Notes: a model not told the origin generated them from the sequence alone. A stretch of DNA of 64,000 bases from an uncultured Phycisphaerae bacterium (GCA_937949545.1 CALEDR010000006.1:60708-124707), one strand, 5' to 3'. Numbered from the stretch's first letter, positions 1 to 9,136 are shown. Program-made: numbers and translations.

Positions 1-147
1 CCCGATGTGATTGCCCAGGTGGGGCAGACGACCCTGTTCGGCGTGGTGGAGTATGACCCGCAGGCGTCCGTCGAAGAAGGCCGGCTGGGGACAGCCGCCC
101 TCCGGACCCTGTCCATATGGGATTGGAAATCGCTGATTCAATGCTGA
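1..147 (+). CDS. C-terminal fragment of an unidentified protein
   Basis: The first reading frame is open from the window edge for 48 codons and closes with TGA at 145-147. Only the last residues are visible (…GQTTLFGVVEYDPQ… …LRTLSIWDWK). I do not recognise the family. It ends 17 bases before the start of the DUF1080 gene on the same strand, so the two may be co-transcribed. Because this frame runs to 147, the ATG at 117 that extends the next gene upstream is unlikely to be used. Confidence 0.5.
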   Translation, partial: PDVIAQVGQTTLFGVVEYDPQASVEEGRLGTAALRTLSIWDWKSLIQC

Positions 148-164
148 AGAGAAAGGAGACGCAA

Positions 165-1514
165 ATGTCTAAGCAGGCGATTGGATTGGTTTGGGTTTGT
201 ATGGTTTCTGTACTTGCTTCGGCCCAGGAGCCGTGGAAGCCGCTCTTTGACGGCAAAGACCTGACCGGCTGGGAGCAAAAGGGCGGTCAGGCCGTGTACA
301 CTGTCGAGGACGGGGTCATTGTCGGCACAACTGTTCTGGATACGCCCAACAGCTTCTTGTGTACGCAGCAGTTTTATTCGGATTTCATCCTCGAGCTGGA
401 ATTCAAGGTTGATCCCAAACTCAATTCCGGCATCCAAATCCGCTCTCACAGCGTTCCGGAGTACAACAACGGCCGGGTTCACGGCTATCAGGTCGAAATC
501 GACCCGTCGGAGCGGGCCTGGACCGCGGGGATTTACGACGAAGCGCGGCGCGGCTGGCTGGCTACGCTCGAGAAGAACCCGCAGGCCCGCGCGGCCTTCC
601 GGCAGAACGAATGGAATCACCTGCGTATTGAAGCCGTCGGGGATGTTATCCGCACCTGGATTAATGATGTGCCGGCGGCCCATCTGTCCGACTCACTGAC
701 CCCCAACGGTTTTATCGCCCTGCAGGTTCACACCATCGGCTCCGACAAATCCAAAGAGGGCATTCAGGTCCGCTGGCGCAACATCCGCATCATCGACGAA
801 AATGCCGCCGCGTATCTGAAACCGATGCCGCTGCCGCTGACAACGATGGATTATCAGCTGGGCAATCTGGAGACCCCGCAGGGCTGGGTGTATCTGTTTG
901 ACGGCAAAACCACCGCCGGCTGGCGCAGTGCACGCGGGCCCGAATTTCCCCAGCAGGGCTGGGTGATTGAAAACGGCGTCCTGACGGTTTTGGCCAGCGG
1001 CGGCAAGGAGTCCGCCGGCGGCGGTGATATCATCACTGTGGACACCTACAGTGATTTTGAACTGCAGCTGGAGTTCAAGCTGTCCCCCGGAGCCAACAGC
1101 GGCATCAAATACTTCGTTCAGCCGGACCTGAACAAAGGCCCCGGTTCGGCCATCGGTCTGGAATACCAGCTGCTTGATGACCTGCGGCATCCGGATGCCA
1201 AGGCAGGCAGTCATGCCGGCAGCCGAACGCTGGCCTCCCTGTATGACTTAATTGCTGCCGACAACAAAGACCTGCGGCCCATCGGACGCTGGAACCACGC
1301 CCGCATTCTTTCCAAAGGCACGCACGTGGAGCACTGGCTCAACGGCCGCAAGGTCCTTGAATATGAGCGCAAAACACCGGAATTCCGCAAGCTGGTGCAG
1401 GAAAGCAAATACAAAATCTGGCCGGATTTCGGCGAATGGGATTCCGGCCACATCCTGCTGCAGGACCACGGCAATCAGGTCTCGTTCAAAAACATCAAGC
1501 TGCGGCGATTATAA
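165..1514 (+). CDS. Secreted protein with two DUF1080 (3-keto-disaccharide hydrolase) domains
   Basis: The protein has about 449 residues and starts with a signal peptide (MSKQAIGLVWVCMVSVLASA), followed by two copies of the concanavalin-like DUF1080 domain at roughly residues 25-215 and 245-449. Both copies keep the family hallmarks: an opening LFDGK…GW, a central DFxLxxEFK followed by NSGI, and in the second copy a closing HWLNGRKVLEY. Some members of this Pfam family hydrolyse 3-keto-glycosides and many bind or process sugars in the periplasm; which this one does cannot be seen. The ATG at 165 has AAAGGAG about 8 bases upstream and lies after the stop of the preceding frame. The gene meets the next one tail to tail with a 6-base overlap. 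Two-domain versions are common in Planctomycetota. Confidence 0.85.
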   Translation: MSKQAIGLVWVCMVSVLASAQEPWKPLFDGKDLTGWEQKGGQAVYTVEDGVIVGTTVLDTPNSFLCTQQFYSDFILELEFKVDPKLNSGIQIRSHSVPEYNNGRVHGYQVEIDPSERAWTAGIYDEARRGWLATLEKNPQARAAFRQNEWNHLRIEAVGDVIRTWINDVPAAHLSDSLTPNGFIALQVHTIGSDKSKEGIQVRWRNIRIIDENAAAYLKPMPLPLTTMDYQLGNLETPQGWVYLFDGKTTAGWRSARGPEFPQQGWVIENGVLTVLASGGKESAGGGDIITVDTYSDFELQLEFKLSPGANSGIKYFVQPDLNKGPGSAIGLEYQLLDDLRHPDAKAGSHAGSRTLASLYDLIAADNKDLRPIGRWNHARILSKGTHVEHWLNGRKVLEYERKTPEFRKLVQESKYKIWPDFGEWDSGHILLQDHGNQVSFKNIKLRRL

Positions 1515-2087
1515 GGAAGGATTCAGAACCGTCAGCAGCTGCCGGTGTTTGTCCTCGGACCAGGGCCCTGCCGTTTGCCAGAGAATCTTTCCGGTTCGGT
1601 CGGTCAGAAACAGATAGATGGTTTCTTCGGACTCGATGCCGATGGCCTTCTTAAACGGCTCCTTATCAATGTGCAGCGTCACGGTTCGCTGACGGGCCGC
1701 CTGAGACGGGATCCCTCCTCGCATCCCCTGATAAATAAACCATCGGGAGAACGGATTCATCCTGCGGATCGTCGGCACCTCGAAAAAAGAAAACGACGGA
1801 ATCTGCGCCTCCAGCGACTCCATTTGAGGAATCCAGGTATCCACATCGGCCTGCTGCTGCCGAAGAAACGCCACGGCAATCAGATTATAGTCCTTGCGCA
1901 AATCGTCGGGAAACGTGAACGGCTGACCGGTCAGATTCCGGCCGGTCACGGTTGGGAAAAAGCCGGCCGAGCGGCGGTCTTGAGAAACCATAGCAATCTC
2001 CTCGGGTCGGTTGGGTGAACAGCCCGGCAGGACTGTCAGAAGGCCCCCTAAGACGATCATCCGCAAGCAGTTCTTTCGGGCAGACAT
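1509..2087 (-). CDS. Thioredoxin-fold lipoprotein, ATP10-like
   Basis: The product has 192 residues with a lipoprotein signal: a hydrophobic stretch ending in VLPGC (Cys near residue 23). The rest resembles the redoxin-like fold of the mitochondrial ATP10 family and bacterial relatives, with FPDDLR followed by YNLIAVAFLRQQQADVDTW, then EVPTIRR, and near the end a strand of the type IYLFLTDRTGKILW. No CxxC motif is present, so it is not an ordinary thiol oxidoreductase. It lies 5 bases downstream of an ABC ATPase gene on the same strand and is probably translated from the same message. The molecular role is unknown. ATP10 proteins assist ATP synthase assembly in mitochondria, and I do not transfer that function here. 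Confidence 0.7.
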   Translation of the reverse strand: MSARKNCLRMIVLGGLLTVLPGCSPNRPEEIAMVSQDRRSAGFFPTVTGRNLTGQPFTFPDDLRKDYNLIAVAFLRQQQADVDTWIPQMESLEAQIPSFSFFEVPTIRRMNPFSRWFIYQGMRGGIPSQAARQRTVTLHIDKEPFKKAIGIESEETIYLFLTDRTGKILWQTAGPWSEDKHRQLLTVLNPSL

Positions 2088-2092
2088 TTTGT

Positions 2093-2875
2093 TTACTCCT
2101 CAATAAGCAGGTGCCAGCGGGGCGGGACGAAATAGGCCTCGCATCGGCAGCCGAGCATCGCGGTCATATTTTCGGAGGTGATGGTTTCCTCCTGAGTGCC
2201 GGCGGCCAGGACTTTGCCGTTTTTGAGCAGCAGCACGTGCGAAATCCACGGCCCGATTTCTTCGATATGGTGCGTTACGAACAGGATGGACGGAGCATCC
2301 GGCCGGGAAATCATATAGTCGAGGTCTTTGAGAAACCGCACGCGCGCCGCCGGGTCCAGTCCGGAACAGGGCTCGTCCAGAATCAGCAGCGTCGGCCGGC
2401 AGACCAAGGCCCGAGCAATCATCACTTTTTGCTGCTCTCCCTGCGAAAGAGTCTGATAGGATTGGTCCGCAATTGACTCCGCTCGCAGGCGGGCCAGGGC
2501 TGTCCGCGACAGGTCTATTTCTTCTTTTGTCGGTCTGCGATAAAGCCCCAGCGTGGCATCCAGGCCGGAGGCAACCACCTCAATCGCCTTGTCTTGAGCG
2601 GGCAGCCGCTGCTGCAGGGTTGAGCTGACCAGCCCGATAGTGCGGCGGAGTTTGCGGATGTCTGTGGCGCCGAAGGTCTGCTGCTGGACAACGACCCGTC
2701 CGAAGGTCGGCCATTCGTAGCCGGCCAGGATTTTCAGCAGCGTGGTTTTGCCGGAGCCGTTGGCCCCCAGAAGGGCCCAGTGCTGACCGCGCTGCACCTG
2801 CCAGCTGATTCCGTCCAGAATCGTCCGATTTTTCCGGCAAAAGCAAACCTGTTCGAGCTGAATGACGGATTCCAT
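2093..2875 (-). CDS. ABC transporter ATP-binding protein
   Basis: This 260-residue stand-alone ABC ATPase has all core motifs: Walker A GANGSGKTT near residue 37, Q-loop region GLVSSTLQQRLP near 82, signature LSQGEQQK near 143, Walker B LLILDEP near 163 and a switch histidine in FVTHHIEE near 200. It resembles the ModF/YlmA-type ATPases, which act without an obvious permease partner; no permease gene is adjacent. It sits 5 bases from the end of purC upstream and 5 bases before the lipoprotein downstream, so purC, this gene and the lipoprotein look like one minus-strand operon. The substrate cannot be deduced. Confidence 0.85.
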   Translation of the reverse strand: MESVIQLEQVCFCRKNRTILDGISWQVQRGQHWALLGANGSGKTTLLKILAGYEWPTFGRVVVQQQTFGATDIRKLRRTIGLVSSTLQQRLPAQDKAIEVVASGLDATLGLYRRPTKEEIDLSRTALARLRAESIADQSYQTLSQGEQQKVMIARALVCRPTLLILDEPCSGLDPAARVRFLKDLDYMISRPDAPSILFVTHHIEEIGPWISHVLLLKNGKVLAAGTQEETITSENMTAMLGCRCEAYFVPPRWHLLIEE

Positions 2876-2880
2876 GGGGA

Positions 2881-3777
2881 CTATACTTGCCGGAAGGGCC
2901 GTCCGGTCAGCCGTTCGTACGCTTCGATGTATTTGGCAGAGGTTTTTGCGACAATCTCTTCGGGCAGCTCCACTCCCGGACCGGATTTGTTAAAACGGAT
3001 GTCCTCCAGATAGTTGCGGACAAACTGCTTGTCGAAGCTTTCCTGATCGCGGCCGGGCTGGTATTTGTCCGCAGGCCAGAAGCGCGACGAATCGGGCGTG
3101 AGCACTTCATCAATCAGGATAATCCGGCCGTCGAGCTCGCCCCATTCCAATTTGGTATCGGCCAGAATGATGCCGCGCGAACGGGCATACTCGCCTGCCT
3201 TGCGGAAGATTTCGATGCTTTTGGTTTGCACGTACTCGGCCCTGTCTCGGCCCAGGATTTTTACGCATTGCTCAAAGGAGATATTTTCATCATGCTGTCC
3301 CTGTTCGGCCTTGGTGGCGGGGGTGAAAATCGGCTCCGGCAGTTTGTCGCACTGTTTGAGGCCGTCCGGCAGCCGGATTCCGCAGACGGTTCGGCTCTGC
3401 TGATATTCTTTCCAGCCGGAGCCGGCCAGATAGCCCCGCACAACGCATTCAACCGGCAGGACGCGGGTTTTTTTGACGAGCATCGAGCGGCCGGCCAGCT
3501 GAGCAGGATGACTTCGAAACGGCTCCGGAAACTCCTGAACCTCCATTGAAAGCAGGTGGTTTTCCACATTGCTTCCGAGAAAGTCGAGCCAGAATTTGGA
3601 GATTTGCGTGAGTACCTGCCCCTTGTAGGGGATGCCGGTCTTCATAATCACATCAAAGGCGCTGATTCGGTCAGTGGCGGCAATCAGCAGCTTGTCGCCC
3701 AGGTCGTAAATGTCCCGCACCTTGCCTCGCCGGGCGGCTGCGCCCGGAATATCCGTTTGCAAAATGACTTTCGTCAT
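2881..3777 (-). CDS. purC: Phosphoribosylaminoimidazole-succinocarboxamide synthase
   Basis: SAICAR synthase joins CAIR and aspartate with ATP in de novo purine synthesis in the cytoplasm. The 298-residue length fits the longer (yeast ADE1-like) form. Recognisable blocks are GKVRDIYDLGDKLLIAATDR followed by ISAFD near the N-terminus, CVVRGYLAGSGWKEY, a PEPIFTPATKAEQGQHDENI block with phosphate and aspartate contacts, DTKLEWG, and LIDEVLTPDSSRFW near the C-terminus. The ATG at 3777 has AGAAAGAGA just upstream and begins the conserved MTKVILQTD; the longer frame to 3858 adds unconserved residues. It is the first gene of the minus-strand group with the ABC ATPase and ATP10-like lipoprotein. No purine riboswitch is visible upstream. 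Confidence 0.95.
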   Translation of the reverse strand: MTKVILQTDIPGAAARRGKVRDIYDLGDKLLIAATDRISAFDVIMKTGIPYKGQVLTQISKFWLDFLGSNVENHLLSMEVQEFPEPFRSHPAQLAGRSMLVKKTRVLPVECVVRGYLAGSGWKEYQQSRTVCGIRLPDGLKQCDKLPEPIFTPATKAEQGQHDENISFEQCVKILGRDRAEYVQTKSIEIFRKAGEYARSRGIILADTKLEWGELDGRIILIDEVLTPDSSRFWPADKYQPGRDQESFDKQFVRNYLEDIRFNKSGPGVELPEEIVAKTSAKYIEAYERLTGRPFRQV

Positions 3778-3899
3778 ACAATGTCTCTTTCTCTGCAATA
3801 GAGGGTAAGGCCCGCATCGGCCGCAGGACATAGTAGGGCCTGCAGACCCGTTCGTCAATCAGAAAGGCCGCATGGCCGCCGGTGCAGTGCGGGTTCTTT

Positions 3900-4110
3900 A
3901 TAAAACCACGGATTTCACGGATTACACAGATTAACATAGGGAAAGAAGAAAAAATGAAGGAAACAGTGAAAAAAGCCTGCGCCTTGTTCTCCGAAGCTTT
4001 AGCGAAGGAGGACGGCGGGAATCCAGCAGCCGGCGACCAGTCGCCAGCAGACGAGAAAAACTGAAATTCTAAATCCGAATCTCGAAATCCGAAACGAAAA
4101 AATCAAACAG
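3900..4110. repeat. Intergenic segment made of dispersed repeat pieces
   Basis: The 450-base gap between purC and the AraC gene has no convincing gene. It holds three pieces of sequence that recur elsewhere: ACCACGGATTTCACGGATT at 3904, related to the ATCTGTGGTT block near 25590; CCGAAGCTTTAGCGAAGG with GGCGGGAATCC at 3993-4024, related to 63620-63840; and AAATCCGAATCTCGAAATCC near 4073, related to segments near 33610 and 34890. These look like short non-coding dispersed repeats. No mobile-element protein is associated. Confidence 0.5.
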
Positions 4111-4229
4111 AGAATGAGTGAGTTGATTTTAAGCCCGCGGTTTGTCCGCTGGACACTGGACCCTGGCCGCTGAATGCCGGAAGACAGCCCCGCCTGCAAG
4201 GGCGGAGAGAAAGAGCAGGAAAGGTGCGT

Positions 4230-5114
4230 TCAGGAGGCGATGTGCTGTCTGCGGTATCGGCCGGGAGCGGTGCCGGTGATTTTTCGGAACAGGCGGGAAA
4301 AATAAAAGACGTCATGAAAGCCCACCTCGGCGGCGATTTCCTTGAGGGGTTTGGAGGTGCCCAGCAGGAGCCGCTGGGCCTGTTCCATCTTGCGGCGATT
4401 GACAAACTCAATCGGGCCGGCTCCCATCATTCGGGAAAACAGATTGGAAAAATAAGCGGGACTGAGCTCGGCCAGGTCCGCCAGTTCCGCCAGCGTGATC
4501 TCCCGGTGCAGATTCTGATGAATATGCCGCAGGACCCGCTGGAATCGGCTGTAGCCGCGCAGAGCGGTATCGGTGCCGGCGGGATTGGCAGTTCGCAGGA
4601 AGGCGGCCAGAATCAGCCGAATCAGGGCGTTGGTTTCCATCAGTTCGGCGGCCGTCTTGGTTTGGCTGAGCTCTTCACTGCGGCGCAGGACGGATTCGTA
4701 AATGGGTTTGTTGGCGTCGCGTTCAATCAGTTCCAGACCCGGGTTCAGCTCCAGCAGCCGGTCGAAAATCCAGCGTCCGATGCCGTATTTTCGGGCCTCA
4801 ATCTGATAGTCGCAGTCCACCAGAGCAAAGAGGTTCATTCCATCCGGCAAAAAGGTAGTCAGGTGGATGTAATAGTGCTCGAAGGTATCCGGACAGGCCA
4901 TGTCCACTGTGGTAAAGGCGGGAATCAGATACAAAAAGCCGCTTTGGAGAGGGTAGGTCCGGTCGTGATGCCGGAGAGCGCCCTCGCCGTCGGTAATTAG
5001 ATAAATTCTTGAATAGGGGCTGTTTACGTGTCGGTGGTTCCATTCCCGATGCACGCGGTACAGTTCGATGTTCAGGATGTTGATCTCCAGATTGTCCAGC
5101 AAATGCTTGAGCAT
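4230..5114 (-). CDS. AraC-family transcriptional regulator
   Basis: This 294-residue protein has an N-terminal cupin-like sensor (about residues 15-170, including YLITDGEGALRHHDRTY) and a C-terminal pair of helix-turn-helix motifs (about 195-290). The first HTH is ITLAELADLAELSPAYFSNL and the second has LKEIAAEVGFHDVFYFSRLF followed by FRKITGTAPG, the classic AraC signature. It is transcribed divergently from the aldo/keto reductase-fucosidase-dehydrogenase operon, so it is the likely sugar-responsive activator of that operon. The intergenic region contains two direct AT-rich half-sites (5136-5169) suited to such a dimer. The inducer is unknown; fucose or a fucoside is a reasonable guess from the neighbours. 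Confidence 0.88.
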   Translation of the reverse strand: MLKHLLDNLEINILNIELYRVHREWNHRHVNSPYSRIYLITDGEGALRHHDRTYPLQSGFLYLIPAFTTVDMACPDTFEHYYIHLTTFLPDGMNLFALVDCDYQIEARKYGIGRWIFDRLLELNPGLELIERDANKPIYESVLRRSEELSQTKTAAELMETNALIRLILAAFLRTANPAGTDTALRGYSRFQRVLRHIHQNLHREITLAELADLAELSPAYFSNLFSRMMGAGPIEFVNRRKMEQAQRLLLGTSKPLKEIAAEVGFHDVFYFSRLFRKITGTAPGRYRRQHIAS

Positions 5115-5135
5115 ACGACAAGAATACTAAAAATC

Positions 5136-5169
5136 AAAAAATAGTCCATAAATTAGAAAAATAATCCAT
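5136..5169. promoter_or_regulatory. Candidate AraC-type direct-repeat operator
   Basis: Two near-identical direct repeats, AAAAATAGTCCAT and gAAAATAATCCAT, occur at 5137-5149 and 5157-5169, exactly 20 bases apart or about two helical turns. They lie 22-55 bases upstream of the regulator start and about 150 bases upstream of the aldo/keto reductase. The spacing fits tandem half-sites for an AraC-type protein. Binding is inferred. Confidence 0.45.
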
Positions 5170-5316
5170 TTTTTCCTGATTTAAAGAGAGGTATCCTGTT
5201 CTCTTGTTTTGTATGAAGTTGAAACTATTTCACCGCCCGCTTGGGTGATTTTCGGCATCTGCTGACCTAAAAATAATACAGAGCGCCGGCGGCGGAGACG
5301 CGTTCAGGAGGCCAGG

Positions 5317-6336
5317 ATGAATTTTGACCATATCCCGCAGGCCGTCGATCCCTCGAAGGTGCCGGTTCGGGTCTTGTACACGGGGGCGAAGATTCCGGCG
5401 ATTGGGCTGGGCACGTTCGGGTCGGACCGTTTTTCTGCCGAACAGGTAGCACAGGCCGTCGGCGAAGCGCTGGCGGCCGGATATCGGCATCTGGACTGTG
5501 CGGCGGTGTACGGCAACGAAAAGCAGATTGGCCGGGTGCTGCAGCACTATTTCCGCAGCGGCCGGCTGAAACGCAGCGAGCTCTGGATTACCTCCAAACT
5601 CTGGAATGATATGCACCAGCGGGTCGAAGAGGCGTGTATCCGTTCGCTGGGGGATTTGGGGCTGGAGTATCTGGATTTGTATCTGGTGCACTGGCCGTTT
5701 CCCAATTATCACCCGCCGGGATGCGATGTGCACTCGCGCAGTCCGGATGCCAAACCGTATATCCACGAAAATTATATGAAGACCTGGCGTCAGATGGAGC
5801 GGCTGGTGGAGCAGGGGCTTGTGCGGCATATCGGCACATCGAATATGACCATCCCCAAGCTCAAACTCCTGCTGCGGGATGCCCGCATCAAACCGGTGTG
5901 CAATCAGATGGAGCTGCATCCGCACTTTCAGCAGCCGGATTTGTTTGCCTTCTGCGTGAAGCACGGGATTGTGCCGGTCGGGTATTGTCCGCTCGGCTCG
6001 CCTGCCCGTCCGGAGCGGGACCGCACGCCGGAGGATACGGTGGTGCTGGAAGACCCGATGCTTCGGGAGATTGCCGCTCGGCGTGGGACGACCGTTGCGG
6101 CGGTGTGCATCCGCTGGGCGATTCAGCGGGGACAGATTCCGATTCCGTTTTCGCTGCATCACTACGCCGACAATCTCCGTGCGGCGGTCAGCAAGCCGCT
6201 CAGCGAAGAGGAGATGGAACGGATTCGGCGGATTGATAAAAACTGCCGGCTGATTAAGGGGCAGGTGTTTCTGTGGAAGCCCGATCAGTCCTGGGAGGAC
6301 CTGTGGGACCCGACGGGCGAGATTACGCCGCCGTAA
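5317..6336 (+). CDS. Aldo/keto reductase
   Basis: This is an NAD(P)H-dependent reductase of the AKR superfamily, 339 residues, with no signal peptide and therefore cytoplasmic. The catalytic tetrad is visible: Asp in HLDCAAVYGNEKQIG (about residue 60) with the Tyr in the same motif, Lys in ITSKLWNDM, and His in LVHWPF (about residue 128). GTSNMTI and the C-terminal IPIPFSLHHYADNLRA correspond to the cofactor-binding end. AGGAGGCCAGG stands directly before the ATG. It opens a plus-strand group with a fucosidase and a zinc dehydrogenase, suggesting it reduces a sugar or aldehyde released from fucosides. The substrate is not visible. Confidence 0.9.
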   Translation: MNFDHIPQAVDPSKVPVRVLYTGAKIPAIGLGTFGSDRFSAEQVAQAVGEALAAGYRHLDCAAVYGNEKQIGRVLQHYFRSGRLKRSELWITSKLWNDMHQRVEEACIRSLGDLGLEYLDLYLVHWPFPNYHPPGCDVHSRSPDAKPYIHENYMKTWRQMERLVEQGLVRHIGTSNMTIPKLKLLLRDARIKPVCNQMELHPHFQQPDLFAFCVKHGIVPVGYCPLGSPARPERDRTPEDTVVLEDPMLREIAARRGTTVAAVCIRWAIQRGQIPIPFSLHHYADNLRAAVSKPLSEEEMERIRRIDKNCRLIKGQVFLWKPDQSWEDLWDPTGEITPP

Positions 6337-6377
6337 AAGCGGCTGGAATGAGAATTAGGGAGTAGAAAGGAGTCGCT

Positions 6378-8075
6378 ATGAGAAAATCAGTCATGTCGGT
6401 GGTGCTGGCGGCGGTTGTCCTGGGTGGGTGTGCCGGACGGGAGCGGGTAGAACGGATGCAGACGGGGCCGTTTGAGCCGACGTGGGAATCGCTGAGCCGT
6501 TATGAGACGCCGGAGTGGTTTCGGGATGCCAAATTCGGCATCTGGGCGCACTGGGGACCCCAGTGCGCGCCGGAGCGGGGCGACTGGTACGCTCGGTTTA
6601 TGTATATGGAAAATGCGCCGAGCTGGGCAGGCGATATTTTTGCCTATCATCGGCAGCGCTACGGCCATCCGTCGCAGTTCGGCTTTAAGGATGTGATTCA
6701 TAACTGGAAAGCCGAAAACTGGGACCCGGACAAACTGCTGGCGCTCTATAAACGGGTCGGGGCACGCTATTTTGTGGCGCTGGCCAATCATCACGACAAT
6801 TTCGACAACTGGGACAGCCGATATCAGCCGTGGAATTCGGTAAAGGTGGGCCCGAAGAAGGATTTGATAGCAGGCTGGGCGGAGGCGGCGCGCCGCCAGG
6901 GTCTGCGCTTCGGCGTCAGTGTCCATGCCTCGCATGCCTGGACCTGGTATGAGCCGGCGCAGGGCGCGGACAAAACAGGGGCCTATGCTGGCGTGCCCTA
7001 TGATGGCAAGCTGACGAAGGCGGACGGCAAAGGGCTCTGGTGGGAGGGGCTGGACCCGCAGGATTTGTACGCCCAGAACCATCCTCGCAGTGCGGATGCG
7101 GAGGACCCGACGGCGATACACCGCCAGTGGGAATGGGGCAACGGGGCCAGCATCCCGGATGAGGCGTACTGCCGCAAGTTTTACAACCGCACGCTCGATC
7201 TGCTCAACCGCTATCGGCCGGATTTGATTTATTTCGATGATACGGTGCTGCCGCTGTATCCGATCAGCGATGTCGGCTTCAGGATTGCCGCGCACTTTTA
7301 CAACAGCAGCATCCGATGGAACAAAGGGAAATTAGAGGGCGTGCTGAACGGCAAGGTGCTCACCCCTGAGCAGCGGCGGTGTATGGTCTGGGATATTGAG
7401 CGCGGCGCCAGCCCGCAGATTGAACCGCTGCCGTGGCAGACCTGCACGTGTCTGGGAAGCTGGCACTATGACCGGCGGATTTACGAGCAGCGCCGCTACA
7501 AAAGCGCCAAGACGGTCGTTCATATGCTGGTTGATATTGTCAGCAAAAACGGCAATCTGCTGCTCAGTGTTCCGCTTCGAGGCGACGGCACGCTCGATGC
7601 GGAGGCAGAGCGGATTCTGGAGGAGATGGCGGCCTGGATGGATGTCAACGGGGAGGCGATTTACGCGACGCGTCCGTGGAAGGTCTTCGGCGAAGGACCC
7701 GCCATGAAGGAAGTTTCCCCGCTGCAGGGGCCCGGATTCAACGAGGGACGCGGCAGACCGCTGACCGCCGAGGATGTCCGCTATACCGTCTCCAAAGACG
7801 GACAGACGCTGTATGTGTTTCTGATGGGAAGGCCTGCCGCGGGACGGCCGATTGCGCTCCGGACGCTGCGGCTGAAAAATCCCTCCGGTCAGGGACGTGT
7901 GAGTCTTTTGGGCTGGGCCGGACCGATTGACTGGAGCGTCGATTCGGCGGGACGATTGACCGTGAACTGGCCGACCGTGGAGCCGGCGCGTCCGTTTGAC
8001 GCGTATGCCTGTGTGCTGAAAGTCAGCGGGTTTGAAATGGATGTACAGGAAGCGGATGCAGGGGAACAATTATGA
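6378..8075 (+). CDS. Alpha-L-fucosidase, GH29 lipoprotein
   Basis: A 565-residue glycoside hydrolase with a lipoprotein signal (VVLGGC, Cys near residue 18), so probably anchored at the cell surface or periplasmic face. The GH29 core begins at ETPEWFRDAKFGIWAHWGPQ and continues with FVALANHHDNFDNWDS (about residues 132-150). The expected nucleophile Asp lies in PDLIYFDDTVLP near residue 287. The core closes with KNGNLLLSVPLRGDGTLD and a short beta domain follows. GH29 enzymes remove terminal alpha-L-fucose with retention. RBS AAAGGAG precedes the ATG. Its stop overlaps the start of the dehydrogenase (ATGA, 8072-8075), which indicates translational coupling. Confidence 0.92.
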   Translation: MRKSVMSVVLAAVVLGGCAGRERVERMQTGPFEPTWESLSRYETPEWFRDAKFGIWAHWGPQCAPERGDWYARFMYMENAPSWAGDIFAYHRQRYGHPSQFGFKDVIHNWKAENWDPDKLLALYKRVGARYFVALANHHDNFDNWDSRYQPWNSVKVGPKKDLIAGWAEAARRQGLRFGVSVHASHAWTWYEPAQGADKTGAYAGVPYDGKLTKADGKGLWWEGLDPQDLYAQNHPRSADAEDPTAIHRQWEWGNGASIPDEAYCRKFYNRTLDLLNRYRPDLIYFDDTVLPLYPISDVGFRIAAHFYNSSIRWNKGKLEGVLNGKVLTPEQRRCMVWDIERGASPQIEPLPWQTCTCLGSWHYDRRIYEQRRYKSAKTVVHMLVDIVSKNGNLLLSVPLRGDGTLDAEAERILEEMAAWMDVNGEAIYATRPWKVFGEGPAMKEVSPLQGPGFNEGRGRPLTAEDVRYTVSKDGQTLYVFLMGRPAAGRPIALRTLRLKNPSGQGRVSLLGWAGPIDWSVDSAGRLTVNWPTVEPARPFDAYACVLKVSGFEMDVQEADAGEQL

Positions 8076-9136
8076 AGGGAAAAATGAAAGGGGCGATTCT
8101 GCCCGGCAACAGTACGGTTGTTCTTAAAGAATTTGATATTCCGGTGCCCGGACACGGCGAGGTGCTGATTCGGATGAAATCCTCAACGATTTGCGGCTCG
8201 GATATCCGGTGCATTTATCACGAGCATCTGGGCAAAGGGCCGGAGGGGTATCAGCCTGGGATGATTGCCGGGCATGAGCCGGCCGGACAGATTGTGGAGA
8301 CGGGGCCGGGGTGTCGGCGGTTCAAGGAGGGCGACCGGGTGATTGTCTATCACATTTCCGGCTGCGGGCTGTGCAATGACTGCCGGCGCGGGTACTACAT
8401 CTCCTGCACCAGCCCGTATCGGCGGGCGTACGGCTGGCAGCGGGACGGTGGAATGGCCGAATATCTGCTGGCCGAGGAGAAGGACCTGATTGCGCTGCCG
8501 GATGAGCTGAGTTATTCGGACGGGGCGCAGGTGGCCTGCGGGTTCGGCACGGTCTATGAAGGACTGGAGAAAATCGGCGTCTGCGGCAACGATGCGGTCC
8601 TGATTACAGGTTTGGGGCCGGTGGGGCTGGCGTCGGCAATGCTGGCCCGGGCAATGGGGGCCCACAAAATCATAGGAATTGAAGTCATTCCGGAACGGCT
8701 TCGGATTGCCGAACAGATGGGGCTGTTTGATGTGCTGCTGCCGGCCGGGCCGGACAACGTGCAGCAGGTTCGTGACCTGACCGGCGGGCACGGGGTCGAA
8801 AAGTCTGTGGACTGTTCGGCAAACGAAGCGGCGAGGCTGACCTGCATTCAGGCAGCCCGCAAGTGGGGCAAAATCGTCTTTCTGGGCGAAGGCGGTACCT
8901 GCCGATTCCAGCCGTCGCCGGATATTATCCACGACCAGAAAACGATTTACGGTTCGTGGGTGACGTGCCTGTGGCGGATGGAGGAGCTGGTGGAGCGGCT
9001 GGTCCGCTGGAACCTGCATCCCGATCGGCTGATTACACACCGTTTTGCCCTGGCGCAGGCGGCAGAGGCCTATGCGCTGATGGCCTCCGGCCGCTGCGGC
9101 AAGGTCGCCGTTGTTTTCGATGAGGAACTGAAATAA
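8072..9136 (+). CDS. Zinc-dependent medium-chain dehydrogenase, sugar/polyol type
   Basis: This 354-residue MDR-family enzyme resembles threonine/iditol dehydrogenases. Catalytic-zinc ligands are the Cys in STICGSDIR (about residue 40) and His-Glu in AGHEPAG (about residue 70). The structural zinc lobe is GCGLCNDCRRGYYISC with four cysteines near 103-118. The Rossmann motif is GLGPVGLASA near 184. It overlaps the fucosidase gene by four bases (ATGA). From its position it probably oxidises a sugar or sugar alcohol freed by the fucosidase, for example fucose to fuconolactone or a related polyol, but the substrate is inferred only. There is no clear terminator before the convergent GH105 gene, 34 bases on. 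Confidence 0.88.
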   Translation: MKGKMKGAILPGNSTVVLKEFDIPVPGHGEVLIRMKSSTICGSDIRCIYHEHLGKGPEGYQPGMIAGHEPAGQIVETGPGCRRFKEGDRVIVYHISGCGLCNDCRRGYYISCTSPYRRAYGWQRDGGMAEYLLAEEKDLIALPDELSYSDGAQVACGFGTVYEGLEKIGVCGNDAVLITGLGPVGLASAMLARAMGAHKIIGIEVIPERLRIAEQMGLFDVLLPAGPDNVQQVRDLTGGHGVEKSVDCSANEAARLTCIQAARKWGKIVFLGEGGTCRFQPSPDIIHDQKTIYGSWVTCLWRMEELVERLVRWNLHPDRLITHRFALAQAAEAYALMASGRCGKVAVVFDEELK

